Origin: Vibrio crassostreae 9ZC13
Lineage (GTDB): Bacteria; Pseudomonadota; Gammaproteobacteria; Enterobacterales; Vibrionaceae
Length of the DNA stretch: 34,886 bases
Reading direction: 5' to 3'
Assembly (NCBI RefSeq): GCF_000272045.2
Contig: NZ_AJYZ02000041.1
Coordinates: 767,185 to 802,070, forward strand
Under the pieces are notes generated by a model that was not told the origin of the DNA, searched no databases, and was given only the letters and a program-made list of their open reading frames with translations. The translations under genes were made by a program, and so were the position numbers. Of this stretch, positions 24,745 to 33,906 are shown piece after piece (position 1 is the first letter of the stretch; each line of letters opens with the position of its first letter).

Positions 24745-25779
24745 ATGAGCGAAAAATTACAGAAGGTTTTAGCGCGAGCTGGTCACGGTTCTCGTCGTGA
24801 ACTAGAAGGTTTAATCAAATCTGGTCGTGTAAGTGTTAACGGTCAAGTTGCGAAACTGGGCGAGCGTCTTGAAGACGAGAACTCAGTGATCCGTATCGAT
24901 GGCCATACTGTTTCAGGCAAGGCTTCTGAAGAAGTGGTTTGTCGTGTACTTGCTTACTACAAACCTGAAGGTGAGCTTTGTACTCGTCACGACCCTGAAG
25001 GCCGCCGTACTGTTTTCGATCGTCTACCTAAGATCCGTGGTTCTCGTTGGATTTCAGTTGGTCGTCTTGATGCAAACACATCAGGCCTTTTGCTTTTCAC
25101 TACTGATGGTGAGCTTGCAAACCGTCTGATGCACCCAAGCCGTCAGGTTGAGCGTGAGTACCTAGTACGTGTATTCGGTGAAGTGACTGAGCAAAAAGTT
25201 AAAAACGTTACTCGTGGTGTACAACTAGAAGACGGCATGGCTCGTTTTGAAGATGTTGTTTACGCTGGTGGTGAAGGTATGAACCATACTTTCTACGTAG
25301 CGATTAACGAAGGTCGTAACCGTGAAGTTCGTCGTCTTTGGGAATCTCAAGAAACGACAGTAAGCCGCCTGAAACGTGTACGTTACGGTGATATCTACCT
25401 TGATAAGAAACTGCCTCGTGGCGGTTGGAAAGAGCTAGATCTTCAAGAAGTTAACTACCTGCGTGAGCTTGTTGAGCTTAAGCCTGAGAAAGAGACACTG
25501 TTGGATCTTGATCCTTCAAACACTTCTCGTAAGCGTGAGCGTTCTCGTAGCCAAAAAATTCGTCGTGCTGTTAAACGTCACGAAGAGCGTGCAAACGCAC
25601 CAAAAGGCCGTAGCAACCAAACTAAGCGTAAGAAGCCTGCAACTCGCGGTACTACAACACCTGATTCAGGTCGTAGCGCTCCAGCTGCAAACAAAGGCAA
25701 ACCTCAGGCTAACAAAAGTAAGCCTAAACTGAACAACGGTCGTCCGGCTAAACCAGCTAAGCCAAGAACACGTCAGTAA
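24745..25779 (+). CDS. rluB: 23S rRNA pseudouridine-2605 synthase RluB
   Basis: A 344-residue RsuA-type pseudouridine synthase that modifies U2605 in 23S rRNA. An S4 RNA-binding domain occupies about residues 3-60 (QKVLARAGHGSRRELEGLI), followed by the catalytic core with GRLDANTSGLLLFT (Asp109), then GRNREVRRLWE. After about residue 250 comes a very basic, low-complexity Lys/Arg/Pro/Asn tail of nearly 100 residues, longer than in E. coli RluB (291 residues in total). Such tails are common in this family and probably bind RNA. It has its own terminator. Confidence 0.96.
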   Translation: MSEKLQKVLARAGHGSRRELEGLIKSGRVSVNGQVAKLGERLEDENSVIRIDGHTVSGKASEEVVCRVLAYYKPEGELCTRHDPEGRRTVFDRLPKIRGSRWISVGRLDANTSGLLLFTTDGELANRLMHPSRQVEREYLVRVFGEVTEQKVKNVTRGVQLEDGMARFEDVVYAGGEGMNHTFYVAINEGRNREVRRLWESQETTVSRLKRVRYGDIYLDKKLPRGGWKELDLQEVNYLRELVELKPEKETLLDLDPSNTSRKRERSRSQKIRRAVKRHEERANAPKGRSNQTKRKKPATRGTTTPDSGRSAPAANKGKPQANKSKPKLNNGRPAKPAKPRTRQ

Positions 25780-25830
25780 TTACGTAATTTCTTACGCGTA
25801 AAGCTTCATTAGCTGAAAGCACTGAATACT

Positions 25831-25860
25831 AAAAAACCTGCTCATTGAGCAGGTTTTTTT
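25831..25860 (+). terminator. Terminator of rluB
   Basis: A perfect 13-base-pair stem AAAAAACCTGCTC/GAGCAGGTTTTTT with the three-base loop ATT and a run of seven T. Confidence 0.9.
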
Positions 25861-25980
25861 ACGTCTGGAGAAATAGCAGATGCGGGATGCGAGTAACCGA
25901 GTATCGAAAACATGCTGCCATAAGTGACAGTAAGCGAGCTTTTCGCATCTCTTATCTCGTGTAGGCGCATCTATAATCTG

Positions 25981-26034
<54 letters not shown>

Positions 26035-26039
26035 TTCTT

Positions 26040-26522
26040 TTACTTATGATTCGAAAAGTTATCGCCTTTCGCCAGTCGGTCGTAAAGCACAACATTCACT
26101 GATGCCGCTAGATTCATACAGCCGTTGGTCGGAACGTAAATCGTCTCACGACAGAAATCTGTGATTTCTTTCTTTAGCGTGCCATCTTCTGGGCCAAAAA
26201 TGTAAAACGCACGTGGTGGGTGCTTGTAATCAGGTAGAGGCTTAGCACCTTCAATCAGATCAACAGCAACCGGCACGCAGCCTACTGGAATAATATCTTT
26301 CAGCTCTTCAACACCAATCAAAGGCAGGGCTAAGTGCTTTTCTTTGGTATCGGTATGGAATTTTCGCGCATGGTCGTAGCGTGTGCCAGTGTAAAACACA
26401 GAGTTGGCGCCGTAGCAGCCAGCTGCTCGCATCACTGAGCCTACGTTTTCTGGCGTCTTTGGGTTAACTAGGCCAATGCAGGCATAGCCTTTTGATTGTG
26501 TGTCTGTTTTTGCTTTGGTCAT
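26040..26522 (-). CDS. TrmH-family RNA methyltransferase
   Basis: A SPOUT-class RNA methyltransferase of about 160 residues. The RNA-methylase motifs are visible: LVNPKTPENVGSVMRAAGCYG near the N-terminus, FGPEDGTL in the middle, and VPTNGCMNLAASVNVVLYDR forming the AdoMet-binding knot. I chose the ATG at 26522 because it gives the normal family N-terminus; an upstream ATG adds 25 residues that overlap the yciU terminator region. No extra RNA-binding domain is attached. The exact target RNA is not known. The heptamer repeat lies immediately after the stop. Confidence 0.88.
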   Translation of the reverse strand: MTKAKTDTQSKGYACIGLVNPKTPENVGSVMRAAGCYGANSVFYTGTRYDHARKFHTDTKEKHLALPLIGVEELKDIIPVGCVPVAVDLIEGAKPLPDYKHPPRAFYIFGPEDGTLKKEITDFCRETIYVPTNGCMNLAASVNVVLYDRLAKGDNFSNHK

Positions 26523-26581
26523 AATCAGTGAATCTAACGTTGATGATGAAAGTGATGAATCACGATGGAAAATAGCGTGAT

Positions 26582-26609
26582 AAAAATAGCCGAGCAATGG
26601 GCTCGGCTA
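26582..26609 (-). terminator. Terminator of the yeiP-yciU operon
   Basis: On the minus strand AGCCGAGC pairs with GCTCGGCT around CCATT and is followed by five T (26586-26582). It ends transcription from yciU about 60 bases after its stop. Confidence 0.85.
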
Positions 26610-26669
26610 ACTTTTAACTCGCTTACATGAATACTTGTTTACTCATGCAGATGAGCGTCAACAGCGGTA

Positions 26670-26999
26670 TTAGTCGCGTTTCCACAGCATGTGACAGAAC
26701 TTATGTTCTGGATCACGGCTGATTAACATGCGAGCAAATACGTCGTCTAGAACGTCATCAGCTTCATTCACAAGACCAATGCGCACTTCAGCGTAGATCT
26801 CTTTGTCGACTTCAAAGCCAACATGTTCAACCCAATCATCGCCAGTTTCAACAAGCTCTGCTGCGCCACGATCTTCAAACTGAGCAGTGAAAAGAATCAC
26901 GTCTGCAGGCTCTAGGTTGTCAGGTGCCATCTCTAGGAAGATGTCGTATGCAGTGTCAATTGCGTCGTCATAAGACATTAGGTCGTTAGCTTCGGTCAT
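26670..26999 (-). CDS. yciU: YciU / HI1450 family acidic protein
   Basis: A 109-residue strongly acidic protein of the YciU family (DUF440). It aligns with E. coli YciU at EQAYDIFLE-like DTAYDIFLEMAPDNLEPAD, ILFTAQFEDRGAAEL, DDWVEHVGFEVD, YAEVRIGL and the final HKFCHMLWKRD. The family, named for HI1450 of Haemophilus, has been proposed to mimic double-stranded DNA and bind a DNA-binding protein. It is ten bases downstream of yeiP, on the same strand, and ends at a shared terminator, so the two form an operon. Confidence 0.93.
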   Translation of the reverse strand: MTEANDLMSYDDAIDTAYDIFLEMAPDNLEPADVILFTAQFEDRGAAELVETGDDWVEHVGFEVDKEIYAEVRIGLVNEADDVLDDVFARMLISRDPEHKFCHMLWKRD

Positions 27000-27009
27000 A
27001 ATAAGTATC

Positions 27010-27579
27010 TTAGCTTGCGCGGTTCATGTATTTACGTTCAGCAGTGTTTACTACTACTTTGTCGCCAGTCGCGATGTATTCAGGTACTTGAATAGTAAGA
27101 CCTGTAGAAAGACGAGCAGGCTTAGTACGAGCAGACGCTGATGCACCTTTGATTGAAGGATCAGTCTCTTCGATAACTAGTTCAACAGATGTTGGTAGCT
27201 CAAGCGTTGCAGCGTTGCCGTCGATAAGGATCGCGTACATGCCTTGAGTTTCTTCGTTGATGAACAGTAGTTCGTCTTCGATAGTCTCACCGTTGAAGAT
27301 GAATTGTGTGTAATCTTCGTTGTCCATGAAGATGTACTCGTTGCCATCAACGTAAGAGAACATTACTGCACGCTTAGTTACGTCAATAGTTTCAACAATT
27401 TCGTCAGCCTTGTGGCGAACTTCAGTTTTAACGCCAGTTGCTACATCGTTACCACGGAAGCGGTAAATCTTTTGGCCGCCACGGCCGCCTGGTGTTGTTA
27501 CTTCGATATCTTTAACGATCACTGTTTTGCTTTCTACTGTGATAGCAAAACCTTTTTTAATTTCACTTGCTCTAGGCAT
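27010..27579 (-). CDS. yeiP: Elongation factor P-like protein EfpL/YeiP
   Basis: A 189-residue three-domain EF-P-like translation factor. It is the YeiP (EfpL) subgroup rather than canonical EF-P: the tip loop reads TTPGGRGGQKIYRF, with Arg33 at the place of the modified Lys in EF-P. EfpL helps ribosomes through proline-containing stalling motifs. The second domain begins near MFSYVDGNEYIFMDNEDYTQF. Length and N-terminus MPRASEIKKGFAI match E. coli YeiP. It leads the yeiP-yciU operon and is divergent from a nucleotidyltransferase-like gene. Confidence 0.96.
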   Translation of the reverse strand: MPRASEIKKGFAITVESKTVIVKDIEVTTPGGRGGQKIYRFRGNDVATGVKTEVRHKADEIVETIDVTKRAVMFSYVDGNEYIFMDNEDYTQFIFNGETIEDELLFINEETQGMYAILIDGNAATLELPTSVELVIEETDPSIKGASASARTKPARLSTGLTIQVPEYIATGDKVVVNTAERKYMNRAS

Positions 27580-27716
27580 TTTGTGTTTGTCCTTAGTGGG
27601 TCTATCCGCTGATTATATCTCGGAGATGCTATAAATAGGAATAGCTTGAATCATAAAGTCACCTAGGCGATCATAGAGTTATAGTTAAATCATTATTTTA
27701 TTTACCGAAACGACCT

Positions 27717-28484
27717 ATGCAGCTACCCGTTATTGACCCAACACAGCCTTTTCAACCTGAATTTCAACCTGTGGTTAACGATCTGATTACCTTTCTAAAA
27801 GGTGGGTTAGGATCTAATCTGCACAGTATTTATATTTATGGCAGTGTGGCTCGTAAGCAAGCCGTCTTCGGTCGCTCCAATCTAGATGTGGTTGTGGTGA
27901 CCCATCGACCGTTTCCTGACCAACGAACCACTTTGTTGAACACCATCAAATGGCGTTTCCAAAAGAGCTTCCCGCAGGTAACTCAAGTGGCGATAAAAAC
28001 TACCTTAGTGAGTGAGATAGTCGATTTCGACAATATCTTCACTTGGGGTTTTATGCTCAAGCATTTAGCCGTGTGTGTGCATGGTGAAGACTTATCAGAC
28101 TGCTATGGTGATTTTGAAACAAGTTGGGAAATCGCTAAGCACTGGAATATGGATGCGGAAAACTGGTTGGCGGTGTATCGCAACAAGATCGCACGAGCGA
28201 CAACGCCAGAACAACAAGTCGCTGCGCAGGTGATTATTGCCAAGAAGCTTCTACGGGCGAGTTACTCACTGGTGATGTACCGCGATAAATATTGGTACGA
28301 TGATCCTGTTGAATGTGGCCAACAGTTCTTGAAGTATCACCCAGATCGAGAAGTCGAAATCCAAAGGTTGGGCATTTTACTTTCTGGTCGACCAATCCCT
28401 AAACGTTCGGTGATCGGTATTCTTGATGGCTTTGGTGAGTGGTTGATTAAGCAGTATCAGAAAACCGAGTTCAGAATCGGATAG
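27717..28484 (+). CDS. Nucleotidyltransferase-like protein
   Basis: A 255-residue protein with an N-terminal Pol-beta-type nucleotidyltransferase fold (about residues 20-110) and an alpha-helical C-terminal half like those seen after aminoglycoside-nucleotidyltransferase domains. The glycine-serine motif YGSVARKQA is at residues 41-49. The usual S-D-x-D carboxylate pair is changed to SNLDVVVV, with Asn55 in place of the first Asp and only Asp57 kept, so ordinary catalysis may be lost or altered. The substrate is unknown. It stands alone between the yeiP promoter and polB and has its own terminator. Confidence 0.8.
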   Translation: MQLPVIDPTQPFQPEFQPVVNDLITFLKGGLGSNLHSIYIYGSVARKQAVFGRSNLDVVVVTHRPFPDQRTTLLNTIKWRFQKSFPQVTQVAIKTTLVSEIVDFDNIFTWGFMLKHLAVCVHGEDLSDCYGDFETSWEIAKHWNMDAENWLAVYRNKIARATTPEQQVAAQVIIAKKLLRASYSLVMYRDKYWYDDPVECGQQFLKYHPDREVEIQRLGILLSGRPIPKRSVIGILDGFGEWLIKQYQKTEFRIG

Positions 28485-28510
28485 AGATTTATAACCGATC
28501 CATTGATACT

Positions 28511-28550
28511 AAAAAGCAGAGTGTGCTGAAGAACATATCTCTGCTTTTTT
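28511..28550 (+). terminator. Terminator between the nucleotidyltransferase gene and polB
   Basis: AAAAAGCAGAG pairs with CTCTGCTTTTT around a 17-base loop, followed by T. It lies between convergent genes and its A-rich side could also act for polB. Confidence 0.8.
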
Positions 28551-28577
28551 CGTTTTAAGAGCATATTGAATATAGTG

Positions 28578-30941
28578 CTAGAACAAACCCAACTGCTGCC
28601 CACTAACTCTTTCAAAGTCTAAACCGATGAAGGGCAGTATTGCCTCTGCGACCGGTTTAATCTGCTTGTCGATATAGTGCTGATAATCGATACCACTCTT
28701 TAAATACTCCTTGGGCTCAGGGCCACTCAGAGTAATCAAATACTCAATGCGTCCTTTATTTTGGTATTGAAGAGGGCGCCCTAACTGAGCATTGATCTCA
28801 TCGGCCATACGAGCTGCGCGAACCTGCGGCGGAATGTTCTTTTGGTATTCATGTAATTTGCGGCGTAAGCGCTTTTGATACACCAATAAATCATCATGTT
28901 TGCCAGCAGAGGTTTCATCAACAAACTGTCTGACGTAGTCGGTTGGATCTTGATCGTGAAACACCATCTCATACAAGGTTTGTTGGAATTGCTGTGCGAG
29001 AGGTGTCCAATCGGTGCGTGCACTCTCAAGCCCTTTAAATATGATCTTTTCTTTATCGCCTTGAGTGATTAATCCGGCATAACGTTTCTTCGAGCCGGTT
29101 TCTGAATCTCTAATGGTCGGCATTAGAAACTTGCGATAGTGAGTCTCGTATTCCAATTCGAGTATTGAGGTTAGGTTGTGGGTCTCTTTTAAGTGATTCG
29201 TCCACCAATCGTTGATGTAAGCGACCAGTGTGTTCCCGATCTCGTCTGCTTTTTGCTGATCATAACTGCCGTTCAGAGACACGAAGGTTGAATCGGTATC
29301 GCCGTAAATCACTTGATAGCCTTTGTCTTCGATCAGAACCTTGGTTTGCTTCATGATCTCATGTCCACGCATGGTAATTGAAGACGCTAACCGGGTATCG
29401 AAGAAACGACAACCAGACGAACCTAACACACCATAGAATGAGTTCATGATGATCTTAATCGCCTGAGAGAACGCTTTCTCGTTGTTCTTCTTCGCCACAT
29501 CACGTGCAGCCCAAAGGTTTTCGATCATCTCGGGCAAGAAGTGTTTAGAGCGGTGGAATTGCCCACCTCGAAAGCCATCAACGGCTTGGTTTTCTGCTGG
29601 GCCTAGTTCAAGCTTCAACCCTTCAATTAGTCCCATAGGGTCAATCAGAAACGAGCGAATGATCGATGGATACAGGCTCTTAAAATCGAGTACCAAAACC
29701 GAGTCGTACAGATTGGGAATTGAATCCATCACATAACCGCCGGGGCTCGCAATCCAATTCTCTGGCTCTAAGTTCGGTGCGACATAACCCGCTCTGTGGA
29801 TTTGAGGCAGATATAAGTTAGTAAAGGCCGCAACAGAGCCACCAACGCGATCCAGCTCAACACCGGTTAATCGAGAGCGCTCAATCGCGAAGTCGAGTAG
29901 GTGAGTGTGCTCGAAGATGCTGTTTACCAGTACGCAGTCTTGAAGGTTGTACTTAGCGAGTGAGGGTTTATCGAACTTAAACATTCGGTTTATCTCATCC
30001 ATACGGTCATGAACGTTATGGATGTCTTTGCCTTCCCCAAGCAGCTCTTGCGATACCGACTCAAGAGACCAAGAACGGAAGTGGTAGGTCGCTGTCTTGA
30101 GCATATCAATACCATCCAAGACAACGCGCCCCGGAATCGTGATAAAACCTTGCTGATTTTGAGCAGAACTGCGGAAAAAGCTCGGTTGGTTGTCTCTGCC
30201 GATGTTGAGCTTCACTTCGTTCCATTCTGAACGTTTGTGCAGCAGCCTAAAATCGAAGTCGATAACATTCCAACCAATGATGATGTCAGGATCAAACTCC
30301 GAGAACCAAGCTATCATCGCTTCAAGCAGCACTTTTTCGTTGACAACCCATTGGATGTTGGTTTCAGCTTGTTGTGGTTCGCCGACCATGATGACTCGGC
30401 TGTCCATCGGGCTGTCTAAGCCAATGGAATAAAGCACGCCTTTTTCTGAGCATTCAATATCAAGTGACACTACTGACAAGTTAGGTAAGTAATCACCTGC
30501 TCGGCATTTTGCGTTTGAGACTCGACGATGCTGATTTTTTTGCACAGCAGATCCGGTGAACTCAATACTTCCCTTGATAAAACGTTCCATCAAGAATCGA
30601 TCGGCGAGTCGAATATCGCTTTCAAAGGTTTGGATTTCTTCGTTGTGAAAGGCTTGCGCTAAACCAAAGCTGCTTCTCGACAGTGAGGTGTAACACGCGG
30701 CGAGAGGTGTTTGCTCGAATGTGGCTAATTCTAGAGGCTTAAATTGGCAATCGATCGACTCTTTCGCTGCGATTGCCTGACATGCCTCAACGTCAGATTG
30801 AGCGACAAAAAATACCGGTTTTTCATTTTGAATCGTCAGCAGAGTAGGGCCTTGAGGGGTGCTTAACCACAAGTCGATTTGTGTGCGCCCTGAAAAATCT
30901 CTTGCTTGTCTTGTGAGTACAAAGCCTTGCTGAATATCCAA
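28578..30941 (-). CDS. polB: DNA polymerase II
   Basis: A 787-residue family-B DNA polymerase, nearly the same length as E. coli Pol II (783). It takes part in replication restart and repair. The 3'-5' exonuclease has SLDIECS (Asp161, Glu163) and IIGWNVIDFDF; the polymerase has LDFKSLYPSIIRSF (motif A), KIIMNSFYGVLG (motif B) and IYGDTDSTF (motif C). The C-terminal QLGLF is the type of short sliding-clamp-binding tail found on Pol II. It is a single gene; I saw no LexA box in the 150 bases upstream, unlike E. coli where Pol II is an SOS gene. Confidence 0.97.
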   Translation of the reverse strand: MDIQQGFVLTRQARDFSGRTQIDLWLSTPQGPTLLTIQNEKPVFFVAQSDVEACQAIAAKESIDCQFKPLELATFEQTPLAACYTSLSRSSFGLAQAFHNEEIQTFESDIRLADRFLMERFIKGSIEFTGSAVQKNQHRRVSNAKCRAGDYLPNLSVVSLDIECSEKGVLYSIGLDSPMDSRVIMVGEPQQAETNIQWVVNEKVLLEAMIAWFSEFDPDIIIGWNVIDFDFRLLHKRSEWNEVKLNIGRDNQPSFFRSSAQNQQGFITIPGRVVLDGIDMLKTATYHFRSWSLESVSQELLGEGKDIHNVHDRMDEINRMFKFDKPSLAKYNLQDCVLVNSIFEHTHLLDFAIERSRLTGVELDRVGGSVAAFTNLYLPQIHRAGYVAPNLEPENWIASPGGYVMDSIPNLYDSVLVLDFKSLYPSIIRSFLIDPMGLIEGLKLELGPAENQAVDGFRGGQFHRSKHFLPEMIENLWAARDVAKKNNEKAFSQAIKIIMNSFYGVLGSSGCRFFDTRLASSITMRGHEIMKQTKVLIEDKGYQVIYGDTDSTFVSLNGSYDQQKADEIGNTLVAYINDWWTNHLKETHNLTSILELEYETHYRKFLMPTIRDSETGSKKRYAGLITQGDKEKIIFKGLESARTDWTPLAQQFQQTLYEMVFHDQDPTDYVRQFVDETSAGKHDDLLVYQKRLRRKLHEYQKNIPPQVRAARMADEINAQLGRPLQYQNKGRIEYLITLSGPEPKEYLKSGIDYQHYIDKQIKPVAEAILPFIGLDFERVSGQQLGLF

Positions 30942-31367
30942 TGTAGTAACCTATTGAAATGGGGAATCGAATACTACCATCTAGCGACCCTCTGCGCACA
31001 AAAGGCAGTAAAAATACTAACTAAATTCTAGTTAGTAGAGGCAAATAACGGGACTCTATAAGCAAATAAGTGAAATTGTCGCGAATGGTTATTCAATGGT
31101 ATTGAAAATATTTTTATCTTATGTAATTTTATTGGGTGTTGTTTTAACTGGTTGATTTTTAGAAAAAGCTTGTTGTTTTAGTTAGCTTATTTGTTAATAA
31201 GTACTTGCTAAAGTTCGTGTTTCAGCACATATTCAACAGAGCTTTTTTTTAGTAATTAAGTTAAGATGTACTCAATGCTGCGATCCACTGTTCCTTTGTT
31301 CAATTGTTTCAAACAGATGAAATGACACAGTGGTTGCAGAGCCAATTAATAGTGTGGAGATACAAGT
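30942..31367. other. Non-coding region between polB and uvrY
   Basis: No gene is visible in these 426 AT-rich bases, which should hold the polB and uvrY promoters. TACTAACT/AGTTAGTA (31015-31022 with 31030-31037) is a perfect 8-base inverted repeat close to polB. CCACTGT/ACAGTGG (31285-31291 with 31327-31333) can fold the leader just before the uvrY ribosome site. TTGCTA-N17-CATATT near 31206-31234 is a possible uvrY promoter. Confidence 0.5.
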
Positions 31368-32012
31368 TTGATAAATGTTTTCCTTGTAGATGATCACGAG
31401 CTGGTTCGCACAGGGATACGACGTATTATTGAAGACGTCCGTGGAATGAACGTAGCAGGGGAAGCTGAAAGCGGTGAAGATGCTGCAAAATGGTGTCGTA
31501 CTAACAATACTGACGTTATTTTGATGGATATGAATATGCCTGGTATTGGTGGCTTAGAAGCAACCAAGAAGATCTTGCGTTTCAACCCTGATGTTAAAAT
31601 CATCGTTTTAACTGTTCATACGGAAAATCCGTTTCCAACTAAAGTGATGCAAGCTGGAGCTGCTGGTTACCTTACTAAAGGGGCAGGTCCGGATGAAATG
31701 GTAAATGCAATTCGAGTGGTTAATAGTGGCCAACGATACATTTCACCAGAAATTGCGCAGCAGATGGCTTTGAGCCAATTCTCGCCTGCGTCTGAAAATC
31801 CATTCGCAGACTTATCTGAACGTGAACTTCAAATCATGATGATGATTACCAAAGGTCAGAAAGTGACGGATATTTCAGAACAACTCAATCTAAGTCCTAA
31901 AACAGTCAACAGTTACCGCTACCGCTTGTTCAGTAAGCTGGATATCAGTGGCGATGTAGAGCTGACGCATTTAGCGATTAGACATGGAATGTTAGACACT
32001 GAGACCCTTTAA
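31368..32012 (+). CDS. uvrY: Response regulator UvrY/VarA (GacA family)
   Basis: A 214-residue two-component response regulator. The receiver domain (1-120) has the acidic pocket Asp8-Asp9, phospho-acceptor Asp54 in VILMDMNMPGIGG, and the conserved T/K region. The LuxR-type DNA-binding domain (about 145-210) has LSERELQIMMMITKGQKVTDISEQLNLSPKTVNSYRYR. It is the regulator partnered with a BarA/VarS-type kinase that turns on the CsrB-type small RNAs, controlling carbon storage and virulence. Start is TTG with GGAGA seven bases before it; M-I-N-V-F-L-V-D-D-H is the normal start of the family. It is followed by uvrC at 15 bases, the usual operon. Confidence 0.96.
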   Translation: MINVFLVDDHELVRTGIRRIIEDVRGMNVAGEAESGEDAAKWCRTNNTDVILMDMNMPGIGGLEATKKILRFNPDVKIIVLTVHTENPFPTKVMQAGAAGYLTKGAGPDEMVNAIRVVNSGQRYISPEIAQQMALSQFSPASENPFADLSERELQIMMMITKGQKVTDISEQLNLSPKTVNSYRYRLFSKLDISGDVELTHLAIRHGMLDTETL

Positions 32013-32027
32013 CACTGAGATCGTATA

Positions 32028-33860
32028 GTGACCAACTTGTTTGACTCAGTCTCATTCCTCAAGACAGTAACAGAGCAGCCCGGCGTTTATCGAATGTATA
32101 ACGCCGAGGCTGCCGTTATTTATGTCGGTAAAGCTAAGAACCTCAAAAAACGCCTTTCCAGTTATTTCCGTAAAAAAGTCGACAGTGAAAAAACACGCGC
32201 TCTAGTTAGTAATATTGACAAGATCGATGTCACTGTAACGCACACGGAAACAGAAGCGCTCATTCTTGAGCACAACTACATCAAGCAGTACTTGCCTAAA
32301 TACAACGTACTTTTGCGTGATGATAAGTCGTACCCTTATATTTTTATTAGCGGTCACAAGCATCCTCGTTTGTCGATGCACCGTGGTGCTAAGAAGAAAA
32401 AGGGCGAATACTTTGGTCCTTACCCTGATTCCGGCGCTGTGCGTGAGACGCTACACCTAATCCAAAAGATTTTCCCTGCCCGCCAGTGTGAAGATACGGT
32501 TTATGCCAATAGAACGCGCCCGTGTTTGATGTATCAGATTGGTCGTTGTGCTGCGCCATGTGTTAGCTCAATCATCTCTGATGAAGAGTACAGTGAACTT
32601 ATCGACTACGTTCGTCTGTTCCTGCAAGGGAAAGACAAATTAGTCCTTGAGACGCTCATCGACAAAATGGACAAGGCAAGCCGTGAGCTTCGTTTTGAAC
32701 AAGCTGCCGCTTTCCGTGATCAAATCCAAGCGATTCGACGTGTGCAAGAACAACAATACGTATCTGACGATTCAATGGAAGATATGGACGTGTTGGGATT
32801 TGCTCAAGAGAATGGCGTAGCGTGTATTCATATCTTGATGATTCGCCAAGGCAAGGTTTTAGGCAGTAGAAGCCATTTCCCTAAAATTCCCAACAATACG
32901 GTGCGAGAAGAGGTCTTTTCGAGCTTTTTAAGCCAATACTATCTTGCGCATAGTGAAGCGAGAACCATCCCAACCCGTTTGATTCTCAATGCCGATTTGA
33001 TGGAAGATGTCACACCGATTCAAGAAGCCTTGTGTGAAGTAGCGGGTCGTAAGATTCACTTCAATACCAACCCTTCAGGTACTCGAGGTCGTTACCTTAA
33101 ATTGTCTAATACCAATGCATTGACGGCTATTACCACCAAGATTAATCACAAGATGACGATTAATCAGCGCTTCAAAGAGCTCCAAGAAGTGCTGTCGATG
33201 GATGCTATCAAGCGCATGGAATGTTTTGATATCAGTCATACCATGGGTGAAAGCACGATTGCGTCGTGTGTGGTGTTCAATCAAGAAGGCCCGGTTAAAC
33301 CAGAGTACCGTCGTTACAACATCACCGGCATTACAGGTGGCGATGATTATGCAGCGATGGCTCAGGCGCTTGAGAGACGTTATTCGAAGCAACTCGATAT
33401 CGACAAGATCCCAGACATCATCTTTATCGATGGTGGTAAAGGTCAGCTAAACCGCGCTCATGAGATCATTTCTCAATATTGGGGTGATTGGCCGTTTAGA
33501 CCAAGAATGATGGGTATTGCGAAAGGCGTGACGCGTAAACCGGGTTTAGAAACTTTGGTAACCCTTGAAGGTGAAGAGTTTAATTTACCTAGCGATGCAC
33601 CAGCGCTGCATCTTATCCAGCACATTCGTGATGAGAGCCATAATCATGCGATTGCAGGGCACAGGGCGAAACGTGGTAAAACGCGCAGAACCAGTGCTTT
33701 GGAAGGAATTGAAGGGGTAGGAGCTAAACGTCGTCAAGCTTTGCTGAAATATATGGGTGGCTTACAAGAACTTAAGCGTGCAACTGTCGAAGAAATAGCC
33801 AAAGTGCCGGGCATTAGTCATTCTTTGGCAGAAAACATTTATCAAGCATTGAAACAATAG
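32028..33860 (+). CDS. uvrC: Excinuclease ABC subunit C
   Basis: A 610-residue nuclease that makes both cuts in nucleotide excision repair; the length equals E. coli UvrC. It has the GIY-YIG 3'-cutting domain (GVYRMYNAEAAVIYVGKAKNLKKRL, residues 18-42), Cys-rich and UVR segments (about 145-240), the C-terminal RNase H-like 5'-cutting domain (ECFDISHTMGESTIASCVVF and IFIDGGKGQLN), and a final helix-hairpin-helix pair (GIEGVGAKRRQALL and VPGISHSLAENIY). The start is GTG, 15 bases after uvrY, with a weak ribosome site, so translation may be coupled to uvrY. Confidence 0.98.
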   Translation: MTNLFDSVSFLKTVTEQPGVYRMYNAEAAVIYVGKAKNLKKRLSSYFRKKVDSEKTRALVSNIDKIDVTVTHTETEALILEHNYIKQYLPKYNVLLRDDKSYPYIFISGHKHPRLSMHRGAKKKKGEYFGPYPDSGAVRETLHLIQKIFPARQCEDTVYANRTRPCLMYQIGRCAAPCVSSIISDEEYSELIDYVRLFLQGKDKLVLETLIDKMDKASRELRFEQAAAFRDQIQAIRRVQEQQYVSDDSMEDMDVLGFAQENGVACIHILMIRQGKVLGSRSHFPKIPNNTVREEVFSSFLSQYYLAHSEARTIPTRLILNADLMEDVTPIQEALCEVAGRKIHFNTNPSGTRGRYLKLSNTNALTAITTKINHKMTINQRFKELQEVLSMDAIKRMECFDISHTMGESTIASCVVFNQEGPVKPEYRRYNITGITGGDDYAAMAQALERRYSKQLDIDKIPDIIFIDGGKGQLNRAHEIISQYWGDWPFRPRMMGIAKGVTRKPGLETLVTLEGEEFNLPSDAPALHLIQHIRDESHNHAIAGHRAKRGKTRRTSALEGIEGVGAKRRQALLKYMGGLQELKRATVEEIAKVPGISHSLAENIYQALKQ

Positions 33861-33906
33861 TAAAAATCCCGCACCATTAAAGCGCAATTAATAAGAGCCC
33901 AATAAT

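Noticed and set aside
30991..31007. CTG-N11-CAG upstream of polB considered as a LexA box
   Set aside because: The spacing is 11 rather than 10 and the inner T/A bases of CTGT...ACAG are missing.
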